In this document: positions 44,547 to 55,310 of the stretch, in pieces
How the letters are laid out: the number at the start of each line of letters is the position of its first letter
Position numbering within the stretch: position 1 is the first letter of the stretch
DNA from: Nephrocerus scutellatus
Taxonomy: Eukaryota > Arthropoda > Insecta > Diptera > Pipunculidae
Length of the DNA stretch: 64,000 nucleotides
Direction of reading: 5' to 3'
Assembly: GCA_947095585.1 (NCBI GenBank)
Contig: OX352763.1
Coordinates: 38,738,010-38,802,009 of the forward strand
Position numbers and translations under genes: made by a program
The notes under the pieces: generated by a model
The model's input: the letters and a program-made list of their open reading frames with translations, nothing else
Databases searched by the model: none
What the model was told of the DNA's origin: nothing

Positions 44547-45853
44547 TAAAGGGTGTTTTTTTAGGAGGTTTGTTTTTCCGATAGATGTGGTTTTATTTTA
44601 TGACAGTTGTTTTGACAGCTCAAAGTGGCATTTCTACTCAGTATTGTTTGGCAAATCATTATGAATAGGTTAACTCCAGAACAACGTTTTCAAATCGTGG
44701 AAATTTATTTTCAAAATCAGTGTTCAATTAAAAATGTTTATAGAGTACTTCGTGAATTTTATGGTGCACATAATCGTCCGTCAGAGACCACCATAAAGAA
44801 CGTAATTACCAAATTTCGGTCTACATTCACTCTTTTGGATGCCAAGCCACCGACAAGAATGAGAAGAGTTCGTACAGAAGAAAATATTGCTGTCGTTGAG
44901 GCCAGTGTCGAAGAAAACGACAATTTATCGATTCGTCGTCGTGCTCAGCAAATTGGACTTTGTCCATCGACTTTATGGAAAATTTTACGTAAAGATTTGG
45001 GTTTGGTGCCATACAAAATTCAATTGGTGCAAGAATTAAAGCCACACGACCATCGTTTGCGCCGTGAATTCAGTGATTGGTCGTTAAATCAATTGAAAGA
45101 AGATCCATTTTTTTACCGTAAAATTCTCTTCAGTGATGAGGCGCATTTTTTGTTAAATGGATACGTCAACAAACAAAATTGTCGCATTTGGAGCAAAGAT
45201 AATCCACACGCCGTTCAAGAATTACCAATGCATCCTGATAAATGTACTGTTTGGTGCGGTCTATGGGCTGGTGGGATCATCGGTCCATATTTCTTTAAAA
45301 ATGAGGAAGGACGACGCGTTACCGTGAATGGAAATCGATACAGAACCATGTTAAATGAGTTTTTGTTGTCAAATCTTGAAGATATGGATATGGATGAAAT
45401 GTGGTTTCAACAAGATGGTGCCACTTGCCATACAGCACGTGAAACAATCGACTTATTGAAAGAAACTTTCAACGACAACATTATTTCGAGAAATGGTCCG
45501 GTGAATTGGCCTCCGCGTTCGTGCGATTTGACGCCACTCGATTACTTTTTGTGGGGATACGTGAAGTCATTGGTTTATGTGGATAAACCTCAATCGATTG
45601 ACGCTTTGGAAACCAATATTCAACGTGTCATTGCTGACATACGCCCTCAAATGCTTGAAAAAGTGCTGGAAAATTGGACCTCCAGAATGACATTTGTGAA
45701 AAATAGTCGTGGTAGCCATATGCCAGAAATTGTGTTTAAATGTTAAATGCCAAAAAATTATCTACCAAATAAAAAAAAATTTGGTCATTTCATAATTTTA
45801 TATGTGTTTTATTCAAAAAAAAAATCGGCAACCTCTTAAAAAAACACCCGTTA
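44547..45853 (+). mobile_element. Complete Tc1/mariner element, 1.3 kb
   Basis: The element proper is 44549-45851 (1,303 bp). TA lies on each side (44547-44548 and 45852-45853). Terminal inverted repeats of about 22 bp (AAGGGTGTTTTTTTAGGAGG at the left, ACGGGTGTTTTTTTAAGAGG read inward from the right) differ at about 2 positions. It contains one intact transposase frame and lies just upstream of the old BEL/Pao relic's gag. Confidence 0.9.
44661..45746 (+). CDS. Tc1/mariner-type transposase, intact
   Basis: 361 codons from the ATG at 44661. The ATG at 44625 adds 12 hydrophobic residues not expected in the family, so the later start (MNRLTPEQRFQIVEIYF) is preferred. Two helix-turn-helix regions cover about residues 5-55 and 75-125. 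The catalytic triad is D159 (FSDEAHF), D252 (QQDGATCHTA) and D289 (RSCDLTPLDYFLW), with 36 residues between the last two by my count. The frame is undamaged and near the family length. The enzyme cuts and joins the element's terminal repeats in the nucleus. An AATAAAAAAAAA run follows near 45769. It may be functional or recently so. Confidence 0.92.
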   Translation: MNRLTPEQRFQIVEIYFQNQCSIKNVYRVLREFYGAHNRPSETTIKNVITKFRSTFTLLDAKPPTRMRRVRTEENIAVVEASVEENDNLSIRRRAQQIGLCPSTLWKILRKDLGLVPYKIQLVQELKPHDHRLRREFSDWSLNQLKEDPFFYRKILFSDEAHFLLNGYVNKQNCRIWSKDNPHAVQELPMHPDKCTVWCGLWAGGIIGPYFFKNEEGRRVTVNGNRYRTMLNEFLLSNLEDMDMDEMWFQQDGATCHTARETIDLLKETFNDNIISRNGPVNWPPRSCDLTPLDYFLWGYVKSLVYVDKPQSIDALETNIQRVIADIRPQMLEKVLENWTSRMTFVKNSRGSHMPEIVFKC

Positions 45854-47589
45854 CTATGTACTTAAATATATATACTTGCAGTGGGTCGGGGGTTGTCAAG
45901 TTAAATAGAGTAGCTGTTGATAGATGGCTTTGAACTATATTTTATTAGACAAAATTTGGGATATTTATACAATTTTAATATGCTACATTGCATATTTCCA
46001 GTAATAACTGTGTGAATCGTGCAAGGTTGTACATTTAGCATAAGTAAAATAACAAGATTATGTTACTATGAAATAGCGTGTGCATCAGTCATGTTTGGTG
46101 ACGGTGGGCATACAGATGCTGACTGCTGAATTTTTGTTGATTCATCAACATACTTTGTGACTGTCAAAATTGACAGTTAGCGTAGTAAAATCTATAATCG
46201 GTAAAAGGTATACCTGACCTTCAATAAAGTTTTTGCAAAATATTCTCTAATTTTTGCATTAAACACAGTATGACATGTGTGTTGACTTTTAGTGATACTT
46301 AAAAGTAAAACCATTGACCCATAAAATGCATATCGTGTTATTGCCTACGGCAAATAATGATTAATTATTAATTTATTTTGAATAACGTTCCTAATTAAAG
46401 TTTCAGTAGAACTAAAATTAAAAAGCTCAATATATAAAATATCAAGTGATTTTCTAAAAATCTGTTGTGCCACAATATTACGAGTACAACATCCATAACC
46501 ATAAAACCCATTTTGCATTTTTACTCAAAAATACGCATATATATCTCTATCTATCATTAAACCACATTTAGTGCAAGGATATTATCTGATAAATCTCACA
46601 AGGACACAAACCCCTTTCCATAAGCATAAGGCCTCCCTAACAACATGAAACAACAAAGAACTGCCTCAAGCATACACCGACACTATTAAGTGGGTGCGAA
46701 AACAAGATTATATCTTTAAAATACGTCCTTTTAACCTGATTGTTGTAACACTACTGTTAGTAAAAATGGGTAGAGGGGAAGGTAGTCCGTTTGATATACG
46801 TCTTCATATAATTATTGTAAAAATTTGCCTGAGCATCTCTTGGAAACATTAAACAAACCAACAAAGTACAAAGTATACTAGAGATTTGGTGGTGTTGTTG
46901 CCTCAGTTGGTATTATCTAATGCTCTATTCAGAAAATACTCCACCATAGGATGACTTGAGCGAAATTCATTTCTCATTCATCCAACTGGAAACAGTAGAA
47001 TATTCTTATCGTTCCCAGAGCAATTCAATTGTCTCTATTCCATCTGGAATATTAAAGCACTCTAAAACCACCCACCCTGTGGCACGCAACTATTTGCTTT
47101 GGGGATAGCAACTAAAGTACGTATTATACATGAAGCTAATGTAGTCAAAGAATATGTACCATTATGTGTTTGCCTTGGAAAGATCACAACAACAAAATCG
47201 TTTTTTGTAGAACATCAACAAATATTTACTTAATATTTGCAACTTAAGTCATTTTAATGCCAACAAATGAGAAAAAGTTATTCCAGTCAAACTTGTTGTT
47301 ACAATGAACCGCTCAACAAAAAGCTTTTGGTAAACTGCGCGAAAATGGCAAAGCCGGGAAACCAACTCTAACCGAATCTCTCTTCTCGATTTCTTTACCT
47401 CTCTGCAATTTAGTTGTGTTCAGTCATGCAGGACACTTTCATTTCATTGCGACTGTGTCAATCCGACAGAATGAACAGATAAACAGTTTGGTTGCATGCA
47501 CGAACGATGGCAAAAGTATTTTGAAATTTACATTTCGCCAGCTAGGAAGGTTATTCCTGGTTCATCCTGGGAGGTTATTTTATCACTAT
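45854..47589. other. No gene seen
   Basis: AT-rich spacer. The short frame at 47416-47598 has no recognisable domain. No RNA gene or tandem repeat was noticed. Confidence 0.4.
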
Positions 47590-48110
47590 TCACCATAAAA
47601 ATTTTATAAAAAAAGTACTCGATTTTACTCAAATTGTATACACAGGTGTATCTCCGATGGAAAGCTTTCTGTAAAAAAATTGGCAGTGAACGGATCCGTG
47701 TTCGGGGGGCACCCATACAAGTTTTATTAAAAAAGAGTATCCGATTTTCTACAAATTTTATACTATAAACAGCGGCGTTGGGTAGAACACAGCACAACGC
47801 AACGCGCATCAACCTAGACGAAAAAACAAAGGCGGAAAATCCCGCAAAAATTCTCTACACCGGTCCCGATTTTGTGCCGATGTCATCCAGTTTTGCATCC
47901 CTAAACTCTGGACGTTTTGGTCTAGGCCTACCTGTATCTCAGACGGAAACACTTTTTGTACAAAATTTGGAGTGATCGGATTAGGGGGCTCCTAAAGATT
48001 TTTTTTAAAATATTTACCCGATTTTATTTTAACTGCACATTGTGTTTCCCCGATTGGAGAATTCACACGAAATTTTTTTATGGCTTTTTATCATATTTTT
48101 TTTTAAACAG
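47590..48110 (+). repeat. Modular tandem repeat, about 126-bp units
   Basis: Three degenerate units contain (A/T)(C/A)CCGATTTT, then an ACAGGTGTATCTCCGAT-like stretch and GGATC/GGATTAGGGGG. The CGATTTT landmarks are at about 47614, 47740 and 48018. The second unit is split by the RTE-like piece at 47790-47935. Single units also occur at 18547-18660 and, inverted, at 55150-55310. Confidence 0.6.
47790..47935 (-). pseudogene. RTE-like 3' fragment inside the modular repeat
   Basis: The minus strand matches the C-terminal coding region of the RTE-like family at 25430-25540 and 37940-38030 (the RPEFRDAKLDDIGSKSGLV region, here GDxxSKSGPV-like). The flanking repeat unit continues on both sides. 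Confidence 0.6.
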
Positions 48111-48697
48111 AGACTCCCTTAATGACTTACGTCACAGCAATAAGGTGGGCTATGCCATTTATTAGAATTAAAAAAACAACCCATAAAAATTAAAATTTTT
48201 CTTGTAAATTCTCTGATAGGAGATTCGATTTTGTGGTTAAATTCCCCTTTTGGTTTTGGTTGGTGCGACGTACAAACAACGACGCTCGAAGTACCACTAA
48301 CCTAAAATTCTCTCTTTTGAGTTGAGTTAAGCTGTAAAGCAGTGTGAGTGCGTAACCAGTTTTTCATATATTTGTGATATTGTACAAAACACAAATTAGG
48401 AATGCATATAAACAACTGAGTGTACAACACATTTCAATTGCGGAACCATTCAGTTTTGCATAAAAATATTTGTTCTACTTCCTCTGCAATACAACAACAA
48501 AACAACCACAAGCAACAAAGCACGCAGCGTTGCTTACAGCGCATCAGCTCATCAGCGCACACAGAACACAGTCATTATAGGATGATATGATCTGATGCCG
48601 CTAAATGGAAATATTTGTATGGGAGCCCCCGATCCCGCTGCCCGATCTCTCTGAAACATTAACAGGAAGTTTTTTCACCGGAAAAAATCGGGCTTTG
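48111..48697. other. No gene seen
   Basis: Spacer between modular repeats and copy C. Near 48610-48690 there are further CCCCCGATCCC/CCCGATCTCTCTG and AAAAAATCGGGCTTTGGG pieces resembling the modular repeat. Confidence 0.35.
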
Positions 48698-48785
48698 GGA
48701 AGTGGGTTAAAAATTGATCAGAAAAGCTAGTCAGCCACGTGCACGCGAAGTTAATATAGAGAATTTAAAAAGAAAACCTGAACCA
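48698..48785 (+). repeat. Dispersed end-type repeat, copy C
   Basis: GGGAAGTGGGTTAAAAATTG, CAGCCACGTGCACGCGAAG, then AGAGAATTTAAAAAGAAAAC. It matches copies A and B in order. It follows modular-repeat pieces, the same association as copy B. Confidence 0.6.
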
Positions 48786-49228
48786 ATTTGCTAGTTATCT
48801 TACATCGAGGCATTTCGTTTGCCAACTCAATTATAATTTTACGACGTCTTAGTATTTCTCTCGGAAGCGCAATAGTCGTTTAGCATTAAATATAGAGAAG
48901 TCGAAACTACCAGTTATACGAATAAACGTGCTCCTAGTTTGTCATATTTAAATTAATTTCAATTGTCTTGAAAAGACAATTTTGAGAATCACTGAAAGAA
49001 TAGTTTGAGAATCATTGAAGGAGTTGATGCCATTATGGTTTATGTCGCTGTTAAATGTTTGTGAATCGTTGAATTAGTATACTGATGACATTTCATCACA
49101 ATGGCGTATGCGTCCGTGCGTGAGTGAGTAACGGCGGCAATATGGATATAACTAAGAAATCAAATCCGCTTTCGCCTTAAACATCGGTGTTTATGCTCGT
49201 CCGACAGAGATTTGTTTTCGTTATTCCA
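48786..49228. other. No gene seen
   Basis: Spacer; nothing recognised. Confidence 0.35.
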
Positions 49229-49671
49229 TTACGCAAGGGCATCTAAGTTGCATGTCTTGGAAAGAATGTGGTTCTGTGATTACGCTCCCATTAAGAAACT
49301 CCAAACCAACATACCTATCGCATTCGATAATTGCTTTAGATCATTTAATTTGAGAGCCGGCTGTAACCGATAGACTACTTTTGCCCCGGAACATTCGAAG
49401 CCCATGTCAAGAATGAAGAAAAAGAGGACATTAATCGAATTTCCACTGATGGTACAAACAATTAATGGTTTATTATTAGGATTCATGGAAAGAGGTAGTA
49501 TGACCATTACCGACAAATTAAAAATGTTGGATGTTGCATTGCGTTTACCGAAAGTTTTTTTAAAAATTGCTATTGCCCAACTGGTTTTTATTGCAAAACG
49601 TATGTTGGGATATTCTATGATCAAAAAAGTCAACGGAATATTAACGCAAGGACCAATGTCATACCGATCTT
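49229..49671 (+). pseudogene. Coding-like segment, unrecognised
   Basis: After a T-rich stretch and a possible acceptor (CGCAAG near 49238), one frame reads SCMSWKECGSVITLPLRN to a stop near 49349. From 49404 another frame reads LMVQTINGLLLGFMERGS and continues VALRLPKVFLKIAIAQLVFI to a stop at 49673. Codon use and the amphipathic and hydrophobic pattern suggest former coding sequence, perhaps the last exon of a membrane-associated enzyme. The two parts lie in different frames, so it is probably broken. I do not recognise the family. Confidence 0.3.
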
Positions 49672-49808
49672 AATATTCGGCACTGTAGAAACCGTCGTCA
49701 TTGCTGCCAATGTCACAGACCCACGGTTTCTAGAGTTTTTTAGCTTTGAAAGTTGCCAACATTTCAAAAATAAACAAATATTTTTAATTTTTAAATTTTA
49801 TATTTTAA

Positions 49809-50735
49809 CTAGCTGTTCCCGGACGCTTTGCTACCCGCACACATGAACCCCCGGGGTGATGGGAGTACTATAGCCTACAACCTTCCCTCACCTGCCAATA
49901 ATTTACGTTGACATTTTTTTAAAAATACGTTTGTAAATGTCATGTTAAAATTGTACTTTCTCCTCTTCCATCTATACCTATAACTTTCCTCTACCTGCCA
50001 ATAATATATCTAGTGGAAATACCCGGCGTTTCCCGGCTGCCCCATCCCACTGACAATACACCCACTGACCCCCCGACCCACCGCCATCTGACCGCCAGCC
50101 CACGGACCTCTGACCTCAGATGACCACCCATTCACAAAACAACCCCACCCACTGAACTCACACCAACTGACCAACCCATCAACTGACCACCTCACCAGCA
50201 CAGAAAACTATAGAATAAGTTTGAACGCGATTGGTTCATAAAAACATGCAATTTGTAGAAACAATAAAAAATTCTTATGGAGACTCTTTGACTCAGAAGT
50301 CTGACCACTTTCAAGATATGCCTATTATAAGCTCATTTTGGTGCAAAGTTTGAACGCGATCGATTTATAAAAACATGCAATTTGTAAAAACAATAAAAAA
50401 AATTCGTATGGTGACCCCTTGACCTAGGAGTCTGACCACTTTCAAAATATGCCTATTAAGTACCTATTATGGTAGAAAACCCCTATGCAAAGTTTGAACG
50501 CGATCGATTCATAAAAACATGCAATTTGTAAAAACAATAAAAAAAATCGTATGGTGTCCCCTTGACCTCAGAGTCTGACCACTTTCAAAATATGCCTATT
50601 AAGTGCCTTTTATGGTAGAAATCCCATATGCAAAGTTAGAACGCGATCGGTTAGAGGGTTTGGCAGTCTATACCGGACATACATACATGCATACATACAT
50701 ACATACATACAAAGTTTCACTTTTATATATATAGA
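49809..50735 (-). mobile_element. Helitron-like non-autonomous element with tandem core
   Basis: On the minus strand it begins TCTATATATATAAAAG after an A (A|TC) and ends AACAGCTAG before a T (CTAG|T), as expected for Helitron insertion between A and T. A G/C-rich CGGGTAGC...CCGGGAAC segment precedes the end, and a second CCGGG...CCGGG...CACTAG end lies inside at about 50010-50040, suggesting a nested or dimeric end. An ATAC microsatellite (50683-50710) follows the 5' end. No replication/helicase protein is present. Confidence 0.6.
50217..50650. repeat. Tandem repeat of about 143 bp inside the Helitron-like element
   Basis: AGTTTGAACGCGAT recurs at about 50218, 50347, 50490 and (as AGTTAGAACGCGAT) 50634. 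Spacings are about 128, 144 and 143. The units share ATAAAAACATGCAATTTGTA and GTCTGACCACTTTCAA. Similarity is high, so the array is fairly young. Confidence 0.85.
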
Positions 50736-52285
50736 TTGATATTTGTTCGATATCGCACCAGTTCCTGGTGGCCATCAGTCGATAGATACGAGTATCAAAT
50801 TTGTTTTTTTTAATTTTGTGCCAAGGTGACAAGTTTCAAGGGATTAGCGGTCGACTCTAATGGGTTAAATAAACGCAATATATGAGTGCTTGTTTATCTA
50901 TTCCTCTGCTATTTGTGTCATCTGACGCTGTAGATCATAGATCAACTAATTTCGTAGTCAATTACAGCCGAAAAAAATTATGGGATTAGATCCAATTGTT
51001 TCTAGAAAATTCGGTCCGGTTCGGCTCAGTTGTAGTTAGACACAGCGTTAATTTGAGACCGAATTTCTATCTTCGAATCGCTAAATAAACAAAACACAGA
51101 AAAAATAAATTTTTGATATAACGCTGCATAATCAAGCACTGATCAAGGATTTATTTTATTGTACTTTGCTATTGAAGTGTCTTCACTTCACTAAGGGACA
51201 AAACACAAATACACTTTGGGATTTTCGAGAAGATGACTAAAACTTTCACAATTATTTGTAATTCCAGGTTAAGCAACTAGAGATCTCCCTAATTGTATAG
51301 TAAATTGCCATTGCATCGGTTGTTGGTTGGTGAGTGATGTAGAGATGCTTGAAAAGCAATCTCAACCAAAAGCAAACTTAACTCAATGTTTATTTTAATT
51401 GTGGCCAACAAATGGTCATTTAACTTCCAACAGTGTGGCATTCATGTTGTTTCACATTCGGGTCACATGTATTTGCCATCACTGTGTAGAAGCAAGTTGT
51501 GTATCCGACCAATTACACTCGTGGTTCAGATATTTCCGTTGACTTAGGTTACTAAATGTATGTGTTTTGTTTATGGTTGATGAGTCTTATGTACTGGGAT
51601 ATGCAAATCGTCAAATTCCACACATAACATTCTTTCAGAAGGAACAAGTTTTAAAGCATGTGTTTATGGCAACCCCATTCGACCACTTAGTGTGGATTTA
51701 TTTTTAATTACCATTCACCTATACCAGTGTTTTATACAGTGGAATAAAATGAAACCACATTTGTGCTCCTATGTGTTTAGTTGAAATTTTATGTTTTTTA
51801 AAGAAATAAATTGAATTAGGAAATTTATACAAAATTTGAATGAGCAATTAAAAAAGTTTTGCAATTCAAATAGTTTCCGTTTTTAAAAGCCTTCCAATTA
51901 TTGCAGTGTAAAATGCAAGGAAAAATTGAAATAAACTTAACAAGTAAATGTAAAAAACTTCGTATTTCTGGTACAAACTTTTATGTATACATAAGCATAC
52001 ATTTTCGTTTTGAGATGCTGAAAATAATATCCCATTTTACACTTGTCACACGCGCCAAACACGACCAATGACATGTGTCACACGCGGTATGTCAAATGTA
52101 CTGAAATGTTGTAAAAAACGACCTGAAATAAGTCGAAACAAACATACAAACAGGAGTCAAGTTGTTGCAAAGAAGTGTGTTGGTACACCCAAATAACTCC
52201 GTCACACACCGTACAGCTATTTTGCTCATTACAGCATGTCCCAGTGAGTCGTACCTTGCCTTTATCTAAGCAATTTTAGCAAACG
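50736..52285. other. No gene seen
   Basis: AT-rich spacer. Near 52040-52095 there is a pair of TGTCACACGCG phrases. Nothing else was noticed. Confidence 0.4.
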
Positions 52286-52500
52286 CTGGTAGATGGCATA
52301 GTAGCTCAACCAATTAAGCGTCCATCTCAACGAATCACTGGTTCGAATCGCCAGTGGGGGATAACCAAAAAGAACCCATGATTAGTGTTCGGAATTGGTT
52401 AGAGCGCAATGGTCACCTGTGTGTGTAATCGAAACGTCCGTCCGAGGGTTGGTGTTCAAGCCCAACACTATTAAATTTGTTTTTGCCTAAAAAACAAAAA
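52286..52500 (+). repeat. Two tRNA-like modules in tandem
   Basis: First module: AGTAGCTCAACCAATTAAGC (A-box-like) and a T-arm with CACTGG-TTCGAATC-GCCAGTG. Second module: GGTTAGAGCGC near 52397 and a T-arm GTTGGTGTTCAAGCCCAAC near 52451. Each has an RNA polymerase III B-box (GGTTCGAATCG; GGTGTTCAAGCCC). Neither folds as a clean tRNA, so this is more likely a dimeric tRNA-derived SINE or relic than genes. Confidence 0.5.
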
Positions 52501-52798
52501 CATAAACCAATCAAAAAAGGTAAAAACAATTATATCAACGATAATAGGAAAATATAATTTTTCCAAATGGCAACAATATATATTTTCTTTACATACACCC
52601 ACGTATGCACGGCGAAATGCTATCATATGTGTTGTGGAGCAATATACCATTTAAGGAGCGATACTGCAACAGTACGAGTACTACAGCAGTTACTCCTGCA
52701 TTTTCGGAACATAAACTCCAACTAGTTCAGAGGTGACCTTACGATCTCCGGATCTCCATTTTGTTTAAAAAAAAACCTTCTTAGTTAAATTCGTAAAT

Positions 52799-52943
52799 AG
52801 CGTCGTTGAATGCGAATGCCAGTGACACTATTTTACCGCGTCTCTGCTGCTAGCTGCACAATACAGTAGATAGCACCGCAAGTACTACACTTGCTTTTCT
52901 TTTAAGTAGGTAGCGCCATTGAACGCGAATGCCAGTGACGCTA
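52799..52943 (+). repeat. Direct repeat pair of about 33 bp
   Basis: AGCGTCGTTGAATGCGAATG at 52799 and AGCGCCATTGAACGCGAATG near 52911 are followed by CCAGTGAC(A/G)CTA in both. About 112 bases apart. Origin unknown. Confidence 0.6.
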
Positions 52944-53245
52944 CTCTATTCCATACTCCGAACTACCGGCAGACCGACCGAAAATTAGGCTATTATATTC
53001 TTAGTTTGATTATTATTAATTAGAGTGAGAATGTGTTTAAATAGAAGAGAACTGTCATAGTAAACAAAAATATATTTGTTTTCAATTTGTGACGCCCTCG
53101 ACGAGAAACGAACCCTGGGTCCGACGAGCGCCACCCAGCAAACACTGTAACATCATGTAAAAAAAAGGATTTTAAAAAAAGTTGATATCAATACTTAAAG
53201 TACCATCGATGCCATTATTTATGGAATGGATTATAATTCAAATGT

Positions 53246-53525
53246 GGGCGCCATGGCTCAGTGGATATGAGCATGGAGTTCTGGTTCGAATCCCAGTAAC
53301 ACCAAAAGAATTTTTCACGGTGTCCCAACTCTCGCGAAAGTCTGACAAACTTCCGAGAGTAATAAATTGTCACGGAGAGCTTCTCAACTCGCCGTTCGGA
53401 TCTGGCATTAAATTGTAGGACCGCTCTATTTGTGTGCAAAAATATACATGCTCAACACAAATGGTTGCGATAAGCAAGGCATTGCACCACAATGGTATGT
53501 CACGCCGAATATTATTATTAATAAT
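53246..53525 (+). repeat. tRNA-derived SINE, reference copy
   Basis: GGGCGCCATGGCTCAGTGG (A box 53254-53264), B box GGTTCGAATCC at 53283-53293, body with CACGGTGTCCCAACTCTCG and GAGAGTAATAAATTG, GATCTGGCATTAAATTGTAG, ATTTGTGTGCAAAAATATAC, and the end CACGCCGAATATTATTATTA. A and B boxes are about 29 bases apart, shorter than in a tRNA, so the anticodon region is partly deleted. Transcribed by RNA polymerase III if active. Dependent on a partner non-LTR element. Confidence 0.8.
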
Positions 53526-53554
53526 ATCAATATCTCGACGAAAAAGATTCTTAT

Positions 53555-53935
53555 AGAGTGCTTGCTTCTTCATACATAACTTTTAATTTCTCCAACGCGT
53601 ACTTATTAGCGAATGCTAAGAGATCGCGTGCCATTTTATATCGACTTGGAGCTTCCACCTAGTAAATAAAAAGCAGCATTTCTTTAAGGATATCCGGATC
53701 AGCATAATTTTGTTGACACTCTTTCATTTTGTGTTCGAACATCGCGGCAAAAACAATACTTTGTGCTACTAATATTGTTTTGGGTGCGCGATATTCTCCT
53801 TCAGCAGCCGCTAATATAGCGTACAAAACTTTTCATTTACAAAAAGATTTCCAAAGTCCCTCTCGAGTACTTTATATTGTTCAGATATATCACAAACTTT
53901 CCAAAAATTATTCATTCGTAATTCGCTTTCGCTTA
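53555..53935 (-). pseudogene. SPOP-like BTB/POZ domain pseudogene fragment
   Basis: Minus-strand frame pieces match the BTB domain of speckle-type POZ (MATH-BTB) ubiquitin-ligase adaptors: LERDFGNLFVNEKF near 53870-53825, then EYRAPKTILVAQSIVFAAMF near 53800-53745, EHKMKECQQN, DPDILKEMLLFIY near 53700-53665, an in-frame TAG near 53661, then KMARDLLAFANKYALEKLKV near 53640-53585. A frameshift lies near 53820. No MATH domain, promoter or introns are seen, so this is a decayed partial copy or isolated dead exon. The intact protein would recruit substrates to Cullin-3. Confidence 0.8.
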
Positions 53936-55149
53936 ACTTTTTTGTCAGTCAACAGTCAAACTCAAAATAAATCCAAAAAACCTTCACAAACAACCTTCTA
54001 GAACAACTGCAAATAGCGAATATGAAAGAAAGAAAGAATATGAACAGTTAAAATTTTGATAAAACCTACGCCGATGGTGGCTTTTCGCTGGCTGCCATGG
54101 CCATTGGCAAGCACCAATTGCTATAACTCTGACAATATCCTCTTGAGATTGGAAGAACCACTCGTGATGATCCTATTATTGAAGGAGAAAGCCATATCGC
54201 TCACTAGCGCATGGAGTGTCGTTAACGATAGGTACGCGTGCTGATATTTCGGTAAGGTACATTAAACCATACAAAATAGTCTATTACAGTACTGAGAAAG
54301 ACAATCGGTCGCAATTGCTGCTACTTTCGGAAACTTTAAAATTTTTAGAAATACAACAGTAAAGATAGTAAAGCTGAGTCTTTTAGCTCGACATATGGAT
54401 AGTTCCAATTCAGTCTGAAAACTTAAGTATGACTTATTACCAAAAAAAAAACCGTTTTTATATTTTTCCTCTGAAAACGAAACAAAATTGATAAAAAACT
54501 CAAATAAGGCTATCGCAAGCCGAGCACTAAACAATTGTTTTAAAACAAATCCTATCAAATTTCGGCGGTTAGAAGTCGAGATATACGAGTGGGCAAACAA
54601 ACAAACACATGCACGCTGAAAAAAGTCGTTTGCTTCGCCCTACCGGTTTACAATTATTTCTAGTTTTATTTAGCCAGTTTATTACCAGATCATAGTGGTC
54701 AAAAATCTGGGTATAAATTGATAGCAAATTATTTCCAATTCACTGCAAGAAAAAGGTTTTTTTCTGAATAGCATTTTAACAGATGGATATTTGGCTGAAA
54801 GGAAAAGCACATCTCATGAATATTCTGATTGACCTCAGACGATGGTGTTCTAATGATGCATCGGGCTTAATGTCTTTCACAATAGAAACCAATTATTCCG
54901 TTCATTTCACATTTTCTTTGTACATTTTCAGTAAAGCCTAAGGCAGTTTTGGTGATGACAGTTTCATGCCACTGACTTGGGTGAGCGAATTAAAGAGATA
55001 GACGGACGAAATTTTTGCGCATTGAAGTCACTTCATATTGCACAGTGTATGTAGTTGTACATCCATAGGAGTTTAATTTTGCTTCAAGTCCATCAGTTTG
55101 TTTTTATAAAGAAAATAAATTGGTTTGATTTTGGGTCTTATATTTTTGT
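53936..55149. other. No gene seen
   Basis: Spacer. The 112-codon minus frame 54262-54600 is low-complexity in composition, has no recognisable domain and is not called. Confidence 0.4.
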
Positions 55150-55310
55150 TTCAACTGCAGTGATGACGCCACATACAGCACACAAATAAAGCCTACGAAC
55201 TGTAATATGTGTGTTTACAATTTGAAGAAAATCGGGTACTTTTTATAAAAAAATGACCCCGCATGATCTTTCAGGAAATTTTGGTTTACAGATCCGCGAC
55301 TCTAGTGACC
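55150..55310 (-). repeat. Modular repeat unit, inverted
   Basis: On the minus strand, AAAAAGTACCCGATTTTCTT, then CAAATTGTAAACACACATAT. This follows the order of the units at 47590-48110. Confidence 0.45.

Noticed and set aside
50683..50710. ATAC microsatellite as separate feature
   Set aside because: Part of the 5' end region of the Helitron-like element, as in related elements.
53246..53300. tRNA gene
   Set aside because: A and B boxes are present but spacing is too short, there is no acceptor pairing, and the same sequence continues into a SINE body found in several copies.
54262..54600. 112-codon minus frame as a gene
   Set aside because: Phenylalanine- and lysine-rich composition follows AT content; no motif recognised.
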